DNA from: a virus
Virus record (IMG/VR): IMGVR_UViG_3300025282_000111
Coordinates: 1 to 36,682 of that record
DNA: 36,682 nucleotides
Direction: 5' to 3' (one strand)
The notes beneath the pieces are model-generated. The model was not told where the DNA came from. It saw nothing but the letters and a program-made list of their open reading frames with translations, and searched no databases. Within the stretch, counting starts at the first letter, position 1; each line of letters starts with the position of its first letter. The translations under genes were made by a program, and so were the position numbers. Shown here one piece after another: positions 7,602 to 18,163 of this stretch.

Positions 7602-10600
7602 TTAACAATCAGGATTGAATGAATTTTCTTCATGCTGAACTTTCTCTTTTATAATTGTTTTCATATCTCCCTGTGTTTCTGACTTACCATTTACCTCATT
7701 AAAGGTATGTTTGATTATAGGCTGTTCTCTATAGCCAAGGATCTTCTTACTCAAAGACTCGCCTAGCATTAGATATGCCTCACCTTCTCTTGCCCTGTTC
7801 CAATCAGACCATCCCTGTATTCTAGGATGTTCTCCACCCCTATAGTTAATAGGAATATATCCCCTGGGAAATACATGATGCTGAGTTCTTGCTTTAATAG
7901 CACCAGCACTCTTAGGATCTAGCATTACAAATCCATATGAATAACTATCCTGAGCTCCAAACATACTTTTAACTATATCATTTAAATCTTGTGCCTGGGT
8001 GGGCTTACCCTTTGGAGCAAAATCAATTAGAGGAGAAGGATTATCATATAGATCTCGAGAATATTGTTCGTACATGTCTCTGTATGTCATACCCTCTTTA
8101 CCTCCACGCTTATTACTATACAGAAAGTCATACCAATCAGTATACTGTGATGTAAAAACATCAAAGATCATCCTTGCTTTAAAATTACTCATTCTAGATG
8201 CATCAGCATTAGCTACAAATCTAAGGCCAAATTTAACCATGCTCATATCACTTTCTCTAAATGCTGGTGCTAGCTTGCCATTGAAGTATGTATACTCTCC
8301 CTTGATAGGTCTAGGTAGCATTGTTTTCCATAAAAACAATTCTCCAAGTCCTGGCTGAACGGCATTCCATTTATCAAATAAACCATTGAATTCATTTGTA
8401 AGTGTATTCATTATACGAGTTTCATTCCACCATGGCTCAAAAGATTCTATCCTCTTCTTGTCCCCGAAGAACATCTTCCACATTTCTCTACGCTTAGTGT
8501 CAAAACTTCTAAGATCTTCATTGAAATCCTCAAATCTCCTACCAAGATCTAGACCAGGATCTATAAAGATATTCTCATATTTACTGAGCATCTCATGAAA
8601 TATTAATGCATCCCTGTATTCAGGAGAATTAATAGCACGATATTTAATTGGTTTTTTTGATGCTATTTCATATAATACTTTTTTATTATTTTTTATCCAA
8701 CTGTTAGCCTTCTTATTATTCTCAAACCTTGGAACCCCTTCTACTCTATGACTTTGAGGATAAGTAAAGATCTCCTTGCTATATCTATTAACTGCAACAT
8801 CAAGCATGGCCTTAATAGTACCCTCTTCATTTACTATCTTGCCTTCAATTTCCATTCTAAGGCTAGTTGTTTCAGCCAGGTCAGTAGCTATTCTATCAGC
8901 TTGATTCATATAGCCATCCTTCTTAGCATTATTAAGAGATCTATTCTGCTGACCTTCCTTCCATCTAAGGAAATTTAAAAACTTTAACCTTTTCATGTCA
9001 TCTTTTAGTTCACCTGCCATAGTTTTATAAACATTTGTACGAAGCTCTTCACTTCTACCAGCACCCATCAATTCATTGTAAAAGTTTTCAAACTGTCCTA
9101 GCTCATCACCCCAGAGAGACCTTGGACTATCTTGAGATAAGTATTCACCATTAGCAACTGTTGCAAGCATACGTTCAAATGGAAGTTTCCTCTGAGCTTC
9201 TGAATCTACTTTTAAACCATTAGGTCCCACTTGCATTTGTGTCTTAGCATTACTACCAAACTCTCCTAAAGGATTAAAGTCATTCTTTTTAAATATCTCA
9301 TCAACTCGTGTCATGACATTTTCATCATATTCTTTACTCTTAGGATTGCCAAACTTATACTTCAAAGTATGATAAACACGGCTTGGTAATCTACCCATTT
9401 GACTATCATAAGTTTGCATACGTTCAATAAGATCGTCATATCTAGGAGACTTAGCTTCTCCTCCTTCATATATGCTAGTACCAACTTGGAGTAATGATCT
9501 ATATGGAGAAATAACTGCCTTTATGATTTCTCTTTCAGCTTTACCTAAAGAAGGCTGCGCTACATTATCTATTGTAGAATAATCCTGCCAACCCTTTCCT
9601 CCATACTTTAGATTTGGATCAGTCTGATATACTTCCTTCTTAAATAGCCCTTCATATCTTGCACCACCATCACCAAACAAAAACTTATCCAGCCAATCAT
9701 TTGTGTATAACTCTTTGTGATACCCATTCTGTGAATCAATAATCCTCTGTATATCTTCAGCTAGCAAATGCCTATTAGCATCAAGCTTCTCAAAATCAAA
9801 TACTATTCTGGTATCATTTTCTTTTGGCATTTTTGCTGGTCTAAATCCACCAGATAAATCTAATGTAAATCCTTTTGCATCATCTGTAGAATTATACTGA
9901 GATAGAAACTGAACTATTCTCTGAGCCTTAACTACCTGACCACGCATCTTTTCTGCATGAGCTATATCTGTACTCATCTGACGCATTGACTGAGGGTTAA
10001 GCCAATCATAATTATTATCTAAAGTAGTTCTAGATATCATTGGTTCTTCAGATACAAAAGGAGTCTTGCCAGATTGATCTCTCCATAATCTTAAGATATC
10101 ATCTGGAGTATCCCACCAATAATTAATCTTATCTATATCAAAGTCTGCTTCTGCTCTGGCAAACGTATCCCATGCATTTAATCTAGCCTGGTTACCTTCT
10201 GCAGCCTTAGTAAAACCTTTAAGTCCAACAATAATTTTATCACTCTGACGAGTACTAGGAGTACGATGAAATACTAGTGCTATCTCACGATTTGATTTTG
10301 TTATTTTATTCCATTCCTGAACAACTTCATACACGAATCCCAGCTCCTCCTTAGGAGCCAATTCAGAGCGCTGATTATTAGTTACATTTTTTATTGCCTT
10401 TTTAAAGTTAGCTGTTTTCTTTATCTCTGAAAAAGATAACAATGCATCTCGTGCACCATCCATATGATCTACAAAATTAAGTCTCTCTAAATTAACAGTC
10501 TTATGTATATTAACATTAGATATCTGTGCCTGTCCATATGTCCAGATAGATCTATCAGCACCCCTTCCTTTAAAGGTAGTGTTCCTAAGTTCATTCCAGT

Positions 10601-13600
10601 TGTCCCCTAAGAAGGGACTCATAACACTTTGACTGCCATGATCATTATGTAATTGCAAGAGACCATTATCCAAGAACTTTTTCTTTATAGAATTCTTTAA
10701 GATAGGAAGAACTCCAGTGAAATGAACTGGTCCACCTCCATTAGATGCACCAAGCCACATATCCATTACAGAAAGGGCAGCATTATCTCCTGTACCTGGC
10801 TCCTTTAAAGTCCTGGCAAATGCTGTAGAGCCAATAGAGTTATTGGTATTAGAAAATCTAGCCATAACCTTATCATACTTTTCTACATTGTCAGCAATAA
10901 GCCAATCATAGAATGAATTAGAATGACCAGCATTCATTTCATTTGTAAGCTGATAAGAGATAGTAGCAGAATGGTCACTTGATACAGCACTTCCAGTATT
11001 TATAGACTTCCATGGGAGATGTACAATGTAATCTTCCTGCTTGATCTTGTCATTCTTAAGGCTAGCAAAGTCTTTACCAGCTGTGTCAAATACATTTATA
11101 TTTTTATTCTTTATCTTTGCACCTGAATCCATTAGTATGGCATGTACCTTCTTATTTTTCTTAAAGAAACCATCAAACCTAGTATCTGGAAGGATAGCTG
11201 TCTTACCAAACAACACAGCATCTCCTGTGCTGCTAATAAGGGGCTTGATACCGCCAATATTACCCATACTTCCAAAGCCAGAGATAGTTTGTAATGCTTT
11301 AAACCATTTGAGAGGCATAATCATTACAGAGTCTGCAATGCTGGCATCTGCTCTTTTCTTATTGCCATCCCATACTGTTTTATCGGACCTGATATCATCT
11401 CTATCACTCATGGTCATCGCTCCAGCAGCATTCTCATCATTTATTTGCTTCAATACTTTATCCATTGTGGAGAACATATCTGCAGCATCACCTTCATCTC
11501 TAACTATAATAGTATTCAAACCTTTATTCTTCTGCAAGGCTGATAGATTAGTAAGCGATTCCTTCTCCAATGTGCCATGTGTTTTATGGAGACTCACTAC
11601 CCTATCTACATGTGCATCAGAAAGTTCTTTTGCACTTATATTAGACATTAATCGTATACGCTTAGCCCATTTAGATACTGCAGCTGCAGATTCTCTTGTA
11701 TTTTTACCAGTTGTTGCAGCAAGATGATCCCACCATACCTCTCCAGCCATCTTATCCATCCACATTATAGTAGCCATCTGCTCTGCATAAAAACTATCAC
11801 CCTCTGAATCAGAGCTTTTATAGACTCTACTTATAACATTACCATCATCATCAAGTACATCTTCACCCTTATCTTTCTGTATTCTTTTCAACTGTTTAAA
11901 TACAGATTTATATTGTCCCTTATAGTCACCTTCTTTAGTAGTAATGAATTCACCAAACTTATTATATAATACCTCAGCTTTACTCTCAGGTATAGCAATG
12001 CCCCATGAGTAATCACCTATACCCATAAATATATGGCCTTCCATTGCTTCCATCTTAACTGTATCTGCACCTTGCTCAGCCCTCATCTGAACATCAGACG
12101 CTGCTCCACCCTTCGATAATCTTTCAACTAATGCATTCATTGCCTTCTGATCTGTCCTGGAATCTCTTTTACCAATACCCATTTCAACTTCACGTCCTAC
12201 AATCGAATAATTTCCATAACCCAATATATCATCTAAGAATCTAAAGAGTGGATTGTTAGTTACTGTATTATCAAAATCAGCATGCACACCATAGCCCTGT
12301 CCAACAGTAAGCCTCTTAAGTGTTCTACCTTCGCCTATAGTTAATGACAATCTAATCACATCATCAATAAGCTTACCTTGTTCGGTGACAGTCATATCAT
12401 CAAAGAATCTCTTATTGCCACTAGCGTCAGCGAAGTGAGCCCCTGCAGACTTTATAGCAGTCAGTGGATCGGGCCCCTCCAACGTCTTTGCAAGCCATTC
12501 CTTATCTTTTAATGCAAGATTATATTCTTTTATAAAGGACTGAGATGAGATGGTGTTGCTATTATCTGATTCAAATAATTTCTCTTTAGATAATTCCCTG
12601 ACCTTCTGCTCTACAAGTTCACTTCTTAAGCGAGAGGGGATATACTGATCCATTGCCTTGAAAGCTTTCATCATTTCTTCTTTAGCACCTGCAAATTCTA
12701 GATCAAGTTCTTTAGTTTCTCTATTATATAAAGGAATAAAGTCTCCCTCTTCACTTGTATGTCCATAATTAGCAAGAAGAGATACTATCTTAGCAGTCTC
12801 CCCAGTTCTATTCCAGAAATCATTTCTAATTTTATTTATAAATTGCTGTTGTTCTTCTGTAATACCATCTCTATTAGAATATCTTTCTATAGTTTCCATT
12901 AATGAACGATGGCTTTCCCTCATTACTTGTTGATCTACCATATCAAGTTTAGCAACTAGTTCATGCATAGTACCTAAAGGAGCCTCAGCAACAATATCAG
13001 TCCTAAGATCTAAAATTCCCTTACCTTCTCTAAGTATATATGGCTCAATATGTTGTTGATATTTGGCATGAAGATTGGTAACTACTTCAGGCAATTCAAC
13101 TCCCATTGTCTTAGCATATTGCTCTAAGCCTATGAGCATATTTCTAGTCTGTTCTTTCATATCAAGAGAAGCTTCTGGAAATAAAGCTTCTATTATATCA
13201 CCAGTTAAAGTCATTCCTTTTGAAGAATGTGTTATATTATAATCCATAAGCTTAGACATAACCTCTGGATCACCAGTAAGATTAATCAAAGCATTGACTT
13301 CCCTTACTATATCTATTACTTCCATCTTCTCATTTACAAGTCCAGTCTGAATGAGAGTACCAATCTTAGCCCTATCTAATCCACTGAAAGGTTTACCATC
13401 TGTCCTAACTGCAGAGGAAACCTTCCTGTCAATAGCATATCCCTTGAATTCATTGATATACATATGAAGATCATCACCTTTAAAAGCAAATCCTCCCATG
13501 CCGTTGTCCTTAAACATTCTTCTCAACTCTTTCATCTCACTATAAGACACAGTCTTGGTTTCTGAGGTTCCAAATCCAGTTGGACTTCTATAATTAGTAG

Positions 13601-16256
13601 AATATGGTAATATTCCAAGAACAGTATTAGCAAACTCTTGTATAGATTCATAATCTTCAGGAAGCTTTTTACTTATATCTTCACTGACAATAACTCTTTG
13701 ACTTAATACACCTAGCTCATCAGTAAATAAATCAGAAATCAAATCATTTACATGCTTAGTATCAACCCTGCCTGTACGAGGATTGGGCTTCCAGCTAGCA
13801 GCACCACCTAAAGTCTGTAATTTTGAATGACTATCCCGAATAGACATGTAGATAGCATTCTTGTGTATAACATTATCAAGAAACTCTTCACCTATCTTTG
13901 GAGCATACTCTCCATGAATAGGTTCACCTTTATATATAAGCTGGTGAAGATCATTTTCTAATCTATTCATAGCTTCTATAATTGCATCTTCCCTTCCTTC
14001 TGGTACACGTTGTGCAGATTTTTGCTTAGTAATCTTTGAAACATGAATAATACCATACTTGCCAAGCAAATCTCTCACTTGCTGTAATTGAGCCATAGCC
14101 ACCTTAGCTTCTGGTTTTTTTAATGCAGCGATATCAGATGCATTAAGCTGTGTAACTACCATATCATCCATCTTAAGTTCTGGAGCTCCGATAACTGCAT
14201 ACATATCCTTAACTACAGTTTTATACAGATCAATAAGTTTCTCGGTATCTTTCTTGCTAGCATCAAAGGCAACATCTTCCATGTCTGCTATCGTTATCAG
14301 TCCACCTTCACCTGTCTTAGAAACTAATTCTATCTTACTAAGGTCACGTTCTATAGCTTTTAACTGTTTCAGACTTAACTCATCCACTCCAAGCATTCTC
14401 TTGTCAGTATTAGTATGAACATAAAGTCCAGATAGAGCACGTATATAATCATATAGCTCATGATCTGTAGCACTTTCAGGCTTCTTTCTAGGTTTTCTTT
14501 TCTCTTCTGAACTAACAAGTACCTTATGTTTCTCCATAACATTCATAACAGATTGCATATCAGCAGTATCTTCTAAGGCTATTAGTTCATTCAGCTGTTC
14601 ATTCTCTCTAAGCATAGAGTCAAATATTAAACTAGGACTATCTGTGCCTAGGATACGCAAGTACTTACTTATATCTTGAAGTTTATTATCATATGTCCAA
14701 GGACGTTGTGTATGCTTCCATGCAACACGCTTACCATTTGCATCTATAAAGTCTAGTGCACGTCCACGCTTAGTCATGAATGCTCCCACCAAGATATTAA
14801 ATACCTTATCTTCCAGAGGAACATGGTCATCAAAGACTATCTCCCAATTGAATGCCATAGCTCCTGCCGCCATCCTTGGGAACGACCCTCCTAAATCTTG
14901 AAGAGAGTTTTTCATAAACTCTGGCCACCATCTTTTAGACCAGTTCTTTTCTATCTGATATATAGCATCAGATAATATCTCAGATCCTTTCTGGGTTTTA
15001 GAAAGCTCTTTGATTGTACTAGCACTTGTAATCCGATCAAGGCCAAGCTTCTCTAAACCCTTACTACCTACAGCAACATTAAACATTTCTTTATCTGCCT
15101 TATACATTGAGAGAGCAGACTTTTCAAGCAATGTTCTAGCCTCCTTAGTTCCATAATCTAGAGATCTTAAGCTTTGTTTATTCTGAAACATTTTAGTTAG
15201 ACGATGAAATGCTGACTTCATTATAGGCATATCTCTACCACCAGGTATAAATCTAATAAGACCAAGCGCACTACCTAGTGTTACAGCATGCCCTATAGTT
15301 CCAGGAATATCTGGATCTCTAAATTCATCTATAGAGTTCATGATTTCCATAGGAGTTTCTACTGCAGCGAATACAGCTGCTTCTTCAATAACATGTGATG
15401 CAACGCTAGCTATCTTACCAGCTCCTGCACTGCCACCTAAAGCTACTGCAATTCTTTGTTGTAGATTCCATATGGGCATAGCAGCACCTTCTGCAGCTCC
15501 CATACTAGTCCTTACAATTTCCTCTACCTTACTAATAACTTTAGTACTAGGATTAATTCCAGCAGCTTTAAGGGTTTTAGTTATAATAGGTCTAATCTGA
15601 TTATTTAATTTAGTTAAAAACTTTTCTCTAGTAGCAAGGTTTTCAAGAGAGTGTCCATATTGTCCTAAGGTATCAGTAAATGGTTTCCATATTGCATCCT
15701 GAGAAGCTTTATCAAGCTTGCTATACTTAGTTCTACCAAGAGCATTAGCACCCTTTTGAACCATAGTTTTCGCAGCCTGCTTAGTTCCATATGTACTAAG
15801 ACCTTTAACTGCAGCTCCAGCAGCACCCTTAATAAGTCTCATTGGAGGTAAGAATCCAGCTAAACCACCAAGTCCAGCTCCAACTCTACCTGCAAATGTC
15901 CCTGGACCACCACCAGTAACTATGTTTTCTAGATAGTCATCGTAATCTAAGGCCCCTAACGCACCGAATGTGCCTACATCGAATGCTTCCCATACCAGGT
16001 TACCAACAAAGTCTAAAGCAGCGTTCTCGGGTGCAGTAGGCTCCATTAAAGGATCTTCTAGAGCAGGCATCTCATACATACCAGGGGACTGTGCCTGGGT
16101 TAATGCTTGTTGTTTATATGGCAGATAAGATTTAGGTTTACTTCCTGCCCCTAAATTCATACTATCCATATAACTATCTATCTCATCATTAGTCCAAGTT
16201 ATGCCACGAGACATTAGTTCAGATTTAAATTTCTGTCTATCAAATAGGCTAGCCAT
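7602..16256 (-). CDS. Giant virion protein with two-barrel RNA polymerase active site (candidate virion RNA polymerase)
   Basis: This 2884-aa protein is the largest in the window. Residues 1995-2047 follow the beta-prime-like barrel of two-barrel RNA polymerases. V-F-H-R1998-T-P-S-T matches the family's N-R-x-P-[ST], then Q-A-R-L-N, then A-D2038-F-D2040-I-D2042-K at the position of N-A-D-F-D-G-D. The Arg-to-first-Asp gap is 40 residues, close to the roughly 35 in bacterial beta-prime. The middle Gly is Ile, a form I recall from crAss-like phage virion polymerases. Residues 111-153 are Gly/Ala-rich and hydrophobic, possibly membrane-active; the flanks are helical. The start overlaps the upstream stop (TAATG at 16254-16258). 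Context among ejection-type proteins suggests packaging in the virion. Catalysis is inferred, not shown. Confidence 0.72.
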   Translation of the reverse strand: MASLFDRQKFKSELMSRGITWTNDEIDSYMDSMNLGAGSKPKSYLPYKQQALTQAQSPGMYEMPALEDPLMEPTAPENAALDFVGNLVWEAFDVGTFGALGALDYDDYLENIVTGGGPGTFAGRVGAGLGGLAGFLPPMRLIKGAAGAAVKGLSTYGTKQAAKTMVQKGANALGRTKYSKLDKASQDAIWKPFTDTLGQYGHSLENLATREKFLTKLNNQIRPIITKTLKAAGINPSTKVISKVEEIVRTSMGAAEGAAMPIWNLQQRIAVALGGSAGAGKIASVASHVIEEAAVFAAVETPMEIMNSIDEFRDPDIPGTIGHAVTLGSALGLIRFIPGGRDMPIMKSAFHRLTKMFQNKQSLRSLDYGTKEARTLLEKSALSMYKADKEMFNVAVGSKGLEKLGLDRITSASTIKELSKTQKGSEILSDAIYQIEKNWSKRWWPEFMKNSLQDLGGSFPRMAAGAMAFNWEIVFDDHVPLEDKVFNILVGAFMTKRGRALDFIDANGKRVAWKHTQRPWTYDNKLQDISKYLRILGTDSPSLIFDSMLRENEQLNELIALEDTADMQSVMNVMEKHKVLVSSEEKRKPRKKPESATDHELYDYIRALSGLYVHTNTDKRMLGVDELSLKQLKAIERDLSKIELVSKTGEGGLITIADMEDVAFDASKKDTEKLIDLYKTVVKDMYAVIGAPELKMDDMVVTQLNASDIAALKKPEAKVAMAQLQQVRDLLGKYGIIHVSKITKQKSAQRVPEGREDAIIEAMNRLENDLHQLIYKGEPIHGEYAPKIGEEFLDNVIHKNAIYMSIRDSHSKLQTLGGAASWKPNPRTGRVDTKHVNDLISDLFTDELGVLSQRVIVSEDISKKLPEDYESIQEFANTVLGILPYSTNYRSPTGFGTSETKTVSYSEMKELRRMFKDNGMGGFAFKGDDLHMYINEFKGYAIDRKVSSAVRTDGKPFSGLDRAKIGTLIQTGLVNEKMEVIDIVREVNALINLTGDPEVMSKLMDYNITHSSKGMTLTGDIIEALFPEASLDMKEQTRNMLIGLEQYAKTMGVELPEVVTNLHAKYQQHIEPYILREGKGILDLRTDIVAEAPLGTMHELVAKLDMVDQQVMRESHRSLMETIERYSNRDGITEEQQQFINKIRNDFWNRTGETAKIVSLLANYGHTSEEGDFIPLYNRETKELDLEFAGAKEEMMKAFKAMDQYIPSRLRSELVEQKVRELSKEKLFESDNSNTISSQSFIKEYNLALKDKEWLAKTLEGPDPLTAIKSAGAHFADASGNKRFFDDMTVTEQGKLIDDVIRLSLTIGEGRTLKRLTVGQGYGVHADFDNTVTNNPLFRFLDDILGYGNYSIVGREVEMGIGKRDSRTDQKAMNALVERLSKGGAASDVQMRAEQGADTVKMEAMEGHIFMGIGDYSWGIAIPESKAEVLYNKFGEFITTKEGDYKGQYKSVFKQLKRIQKDKGEDVLDDDGNVISRVYKSSDSEGDSFYAEQMATIMWMDKMAGEVWWDHLAATTGKNTRESAAAVSKWAKRIRLMSNISAKELSDAHVDRVVSLHKTHGTLEKESLTNLSALQKNKGLNTIIVRDEGDAADMFSTMDKVLKQINDENAAGAMTMSDRDDIRSDKTVWDGNKKRADASIADSVMIMPLKWFKALQTISGFGSMGNIGGIKPLISSTGDAVLFGKTAILPDTRFDGFFKKNKKVHAILMDSGAKIKNKNINVFDTAGKDFASLKNDKIKQEDYIVHLPWKSINTGSAVSSDHSATISYQLTNEMNAGHSNSFYDWLIADNVEKYDKVMARFSNTNNSIGSTAFARTLKEPGTGDNAALSVMDMWLGASNGGGPVHFTGVLPILKNSIKKKFLDNGLLQLHNDHGSQSVMSPFLGDNWNELRNTTFKGRGADRSIWTYGQAQISNVNIHKTVNLERLNFVDHMDGARDALLSFSEIKKTANFKKAIKNVTNNQRSELAPKEELGFVYEVVQEWNKITKSNREIALVFHRTPSTRQSDKIIVGLKGFTKAAEGNQARLNAWDTFARAEADFDIDKINYWWDTPDDILRLWRDQSGKTPFVSEEPMISRTTLDNNYDWLNPQSMRQMSTDIAHAEKMRGQVVKAQRIVQFLSQYNSTDDAKGFTLDLSGGFRPAKMPKENDTRIVFDFEKLDANRHLLAEDIQRIIDSQNGYHKELYTNDWLDKFLFGDGGARYEGLFKKEVYQTDPNLKYGGKGWQDYSTIDNVAQPSLGKAEREIIKAVISPYRSLLQVGTSIYEGGEAKSPRYDDLIERMQTYDSQMGRLPSRVYHTLKYKFGNPKSKEYDENVMTRVDEIFKKNDFNPLGEFGSNAKTQMQVGPNGLKVDSEAQRKLPFERMLATVANGEYLSQDSPRSLWGDELGQFENFYNELMGAGRSEELRTNVYKTMAGELKDDMKRLKFLNFLRWKEGQQNRSLNNAKKDGYMNQADRIATDLAETTSLRMEIEGKIVNEEGTIKAMLDVAVNRYSKEIFTYPQSHRVEGVPRFENNKKANSWIKNNKKVLYEIASKKPIKYRAINSPEYRDALIFHEMLSKYENIFIDPGLDLGRRFEDFNEDLRSFDTKRREMWKMFFGDKKRIESFEPWWNETRIMNTLTNEFNGLFDKWNAVQPGLGELFLWKTMLPRPIKGEYTYFNGKLAPAFRESDMSMVKFGLRFVANADASRMSNFKARMIFDVFTSQYTDWYDFLYSNKRGGKEGMTYRDMYEQYSRDLYDNPSPLIDFAPKGKPTQAQDLNDIVKSMFGAQDSYSYGFVMLDPKSAGAIKARTQHHVFPRGYIPINYRGGEHPRIQGWSDWNRAREGEAYLMLGESLSKKILGYREQPIIKHTFNEVNGKSETQGDMKTIIKEKVQHEENSFNPDC
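10131..10274 (-). other. Polymerase active-site segment inside the giant protein (R-T-P to D-F-D-I-D)
   Basis: This interval encodes residues 1995-2042 of the 2884-aa protein. The metal-binding triad codons for D-F-D-I-D are at 10131-10145, and the R-T-P motif is at the right end. Frame was checked by counting codons from the start at 16256. Confidence 0.72.
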
Positions 16257-18139
16257 TATTTCACTCTCCTCCCATACATACTGGATCTATCTGGGTCCAT
16301 ATAACCTGCAGGTCGTCGCTTCTGAAGATCTTCTTGTTCCTGTTTGATAGCCATTTTTATTTCTTCCACTGTCTTACCAGTAGCATCAGCTGCTTGCTGT
16401 ATTTCTTCTTCAGTAATTATTCTACCACCTAAAGAAGTATAATATGTTCCTGGGAACATTTCTGCACTTTGTGCTGCAAATGCCTTAGTCATCTTATCAC
16501 TAGATATTTGTTGAGTTAAGTCACTAATTTCATTTCTTAAAGCAATAGCATCAGGACTACGTCCCATCCCAATTGCTTGTAAAGCATCTAAAGAAGCATT
16601 CACCTGACTTAATTGGGTTGAGTCAGCACTAATCTTCTGATCAAATACTGCACTAGTTCCTACAACAGCAGGGTCTGCACTTGGCGTATAAGATGCTAGA
16701 GTAGCAAGGGCTACTTCTAAATCCTGCTGCATTTTAGGCGTCATATCACCTGTAGGCGAGTAATCTTCAGGTTCTCTTAAACCTAATCCATGTTCTGCTA
16801 TATGTCCAGCTGTTGAGGCATCAAGACCCAGCCGTATTGCTTGCGCTTCATTGTGCATATTAACAACTTGAGCAGTTCTGTCGAGCATTTCAGGTCCACT
16901 TCTAAATAAACCTAAACGCTTATAGCCTGTATGCTTGTCATTCAATCTCTTATAAGTTGCTTTAGTATTATCGCTATCAGGAAGAGCTTCTAGAAATTCT
17001 TTTAATGATCTGTTTTCTCTTGATACATTGCTCATTAAAGTTTCGGTCAAATTTTGTAGTTGTATGTAATTATCATAAGCAGCCTTTTGGAATCTAACAA
17101 CGAATTCTGAATCCTCCATACCACTAGCTGCCGCCTGTTGAATACCTGAGATAAAAGCTTCAGCTTCATGGGCTATTGCATAATTAAGAGGATCATTAAG
17201 GAAATCCTGTTTAATATCAATAAAAGCATCTATATCTATTGCAGCTTTAGAAAATAAATCAGTGATAGAATAAGCTACCCCATCAGAAATATATCTAAAA
17301 TTAGCTTTTGCAGATAAGGCGGTATTTATATATATATCTCCAACCTGTTCATCTAATTGATCCAACTGTGCTACAGAATATTCAAATTCATTCTTTGAGA
17401 TAGTTAACCTTGTAGATTCCATGTTAAGTTTTGCCGCATCCAGCTGTACATCAATAGCTTCAAGATTTTTAGCTTCCTCTATAGTTCTAAGTGAGCTAAG
17501 CATAGCACGTCTATAGTTAGCATCCTTTAACTTCTCATATTGTTCTTTCTGTCCAGGAGTACCAGTTCTAAGTGTTTCAAGATACACAGCCATCTCACCA
17601 GTACCAACAAGTTCTCCACCTTCACCCATAGTGATATCACCCTCAAGAAGATAATCTCTCCATAACTCATCTTTACCAGCCTTTATAAGACTGCCATATT
17701 CATCTGCTAAACCCCCAGCATAATCCTTAGCTGCTTCAATCTCACTTAAAGCTTGTTGTATTTGACCTATTTGTTCTGACTTTTGTCCAATGCCAGTCTT
17801 AAGATCTCCTACCGTTCCAGTAATTAAATCTGCTCCATCAGATGTAGTGGTCTTACTATAAGGAAGTTCATATCCAATCATCTGATCTTCAAGATTAAAT
17901 AATCTTTCCTGTAGAACATTATATTGTCCTGCAGCTATAGATAATTCGTTCTGCTGTACCTTAAATTCCCTATCAAGAGCAGCCTCAGCCGATCTCCATT
18001 GAAACTCTTCCTGACGTGCACCAAGCTGTTGATTTAACTGATGAAATGCAAGTATAGTATCTGGTATAGATTCAAAGAATGTTTGCCATGGACTTTGCTC
18101 TACTGTCATTGAAACTCTAGGTCTTGGATCGTACACCAT
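16256..18139 (-). CDS. Internal virion / ejection-type protein, 627 aa, coiled coil
   Basis: The protein is largely helical and Gln/Glu/Ala-rich. The N-terminal segment from about residue 20 to 130 (Q-L-N-Q-Q-L-G-A-R-Q-E-E-F-Q-W) is a probable coiled coil. It has no signal peptide, no membrane segment and no catalytic motif I can see. The C-terminus contains a short helical segment (E-E-E-I-Q-Q-A-A-D-A-T-G-K-T-V-E) and a basic tail. A TTTCTCC box (GGAGAAA on the coding strand) precedes its start. Its stop overlaps the start of the polymerase-like gene. In podovirus-like phages, such coiled-coil proteins before the largest internal protein usually belong to the ejected core. That is a positional inference; family unknown. 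Confidence 0.5.
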   Translation of the reverse strand: MVYDPRPRVSMTVEQSPWQTFFESIPDTILAFHQLNQQLGARQEEFQWRSAEAALDREFKVQQNELSIAAGQYNVLQERLFNLEDQMIGYELPYSKTTTSDGADLITGTVGDLKTGIGQKSEQIGQIQQALSEIEAAKDYAGGLADEYGSLIKAGKDELWRDYLLEGDITMGEGGELVGTGEMAVYLETLRTGTPGQKEQYEKLKDANYRRAMLSSLRTIEEAKNLEAIDVQLDAAKLNMESTRLTISKNEFEYSVAQLDQLDEQVGDIYINTALSAKANFRYISDGVAYSITDLFSKAAIDIDAFIDIKQDFLNDPLNYAIAHEAEAFISGIQQAAASGMEDSEFVVRFQKAAYDNYIQLQNLTETLMSNVSRENRSLKEFLEALPDSDNTKATYKRLNDKHTGYKRLGLFRSGPEMLDRTAQVVNMHNEAQAIRLGLDASTAGHIAEHGLGLREPEDYSPTGDMTPKMQQDLEVALATLASYTPSADPAVVGTSAVFDQKISADSTQLSQVNASLDALQAIGMGRSPDAIALRNEISDLTQQISSDKMTKAFAAQSAEMFPGTYYTSLGGRIITEEEIQQAADATGKTVEEIKMAIKQEQEDLQKRRPAGYMDPDRSSMYGRRVK

Positions 18140-18163
18140 CTTTATTTCTCCTTAATATTTAAT

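Noticed and set aside
11041-11727. A 228-aa open frame on the + strand opposite the polymerase-like gene
   Set aside because: It is antisense to a well-supported ORF, has hydrophobic Leu/Ser-rich composition typical of reverse-complement frames, and no ribosome site.
7602-16256. N4-type (T7-like single-subunit) virion RNA polymerase as the identity of the giant protein
   Set aside because: The only polymerase signature seen is D-F-D-I-D with an upstream R-T-P, which belongs to the two-barrel class; no T7-type motif set was recognised.
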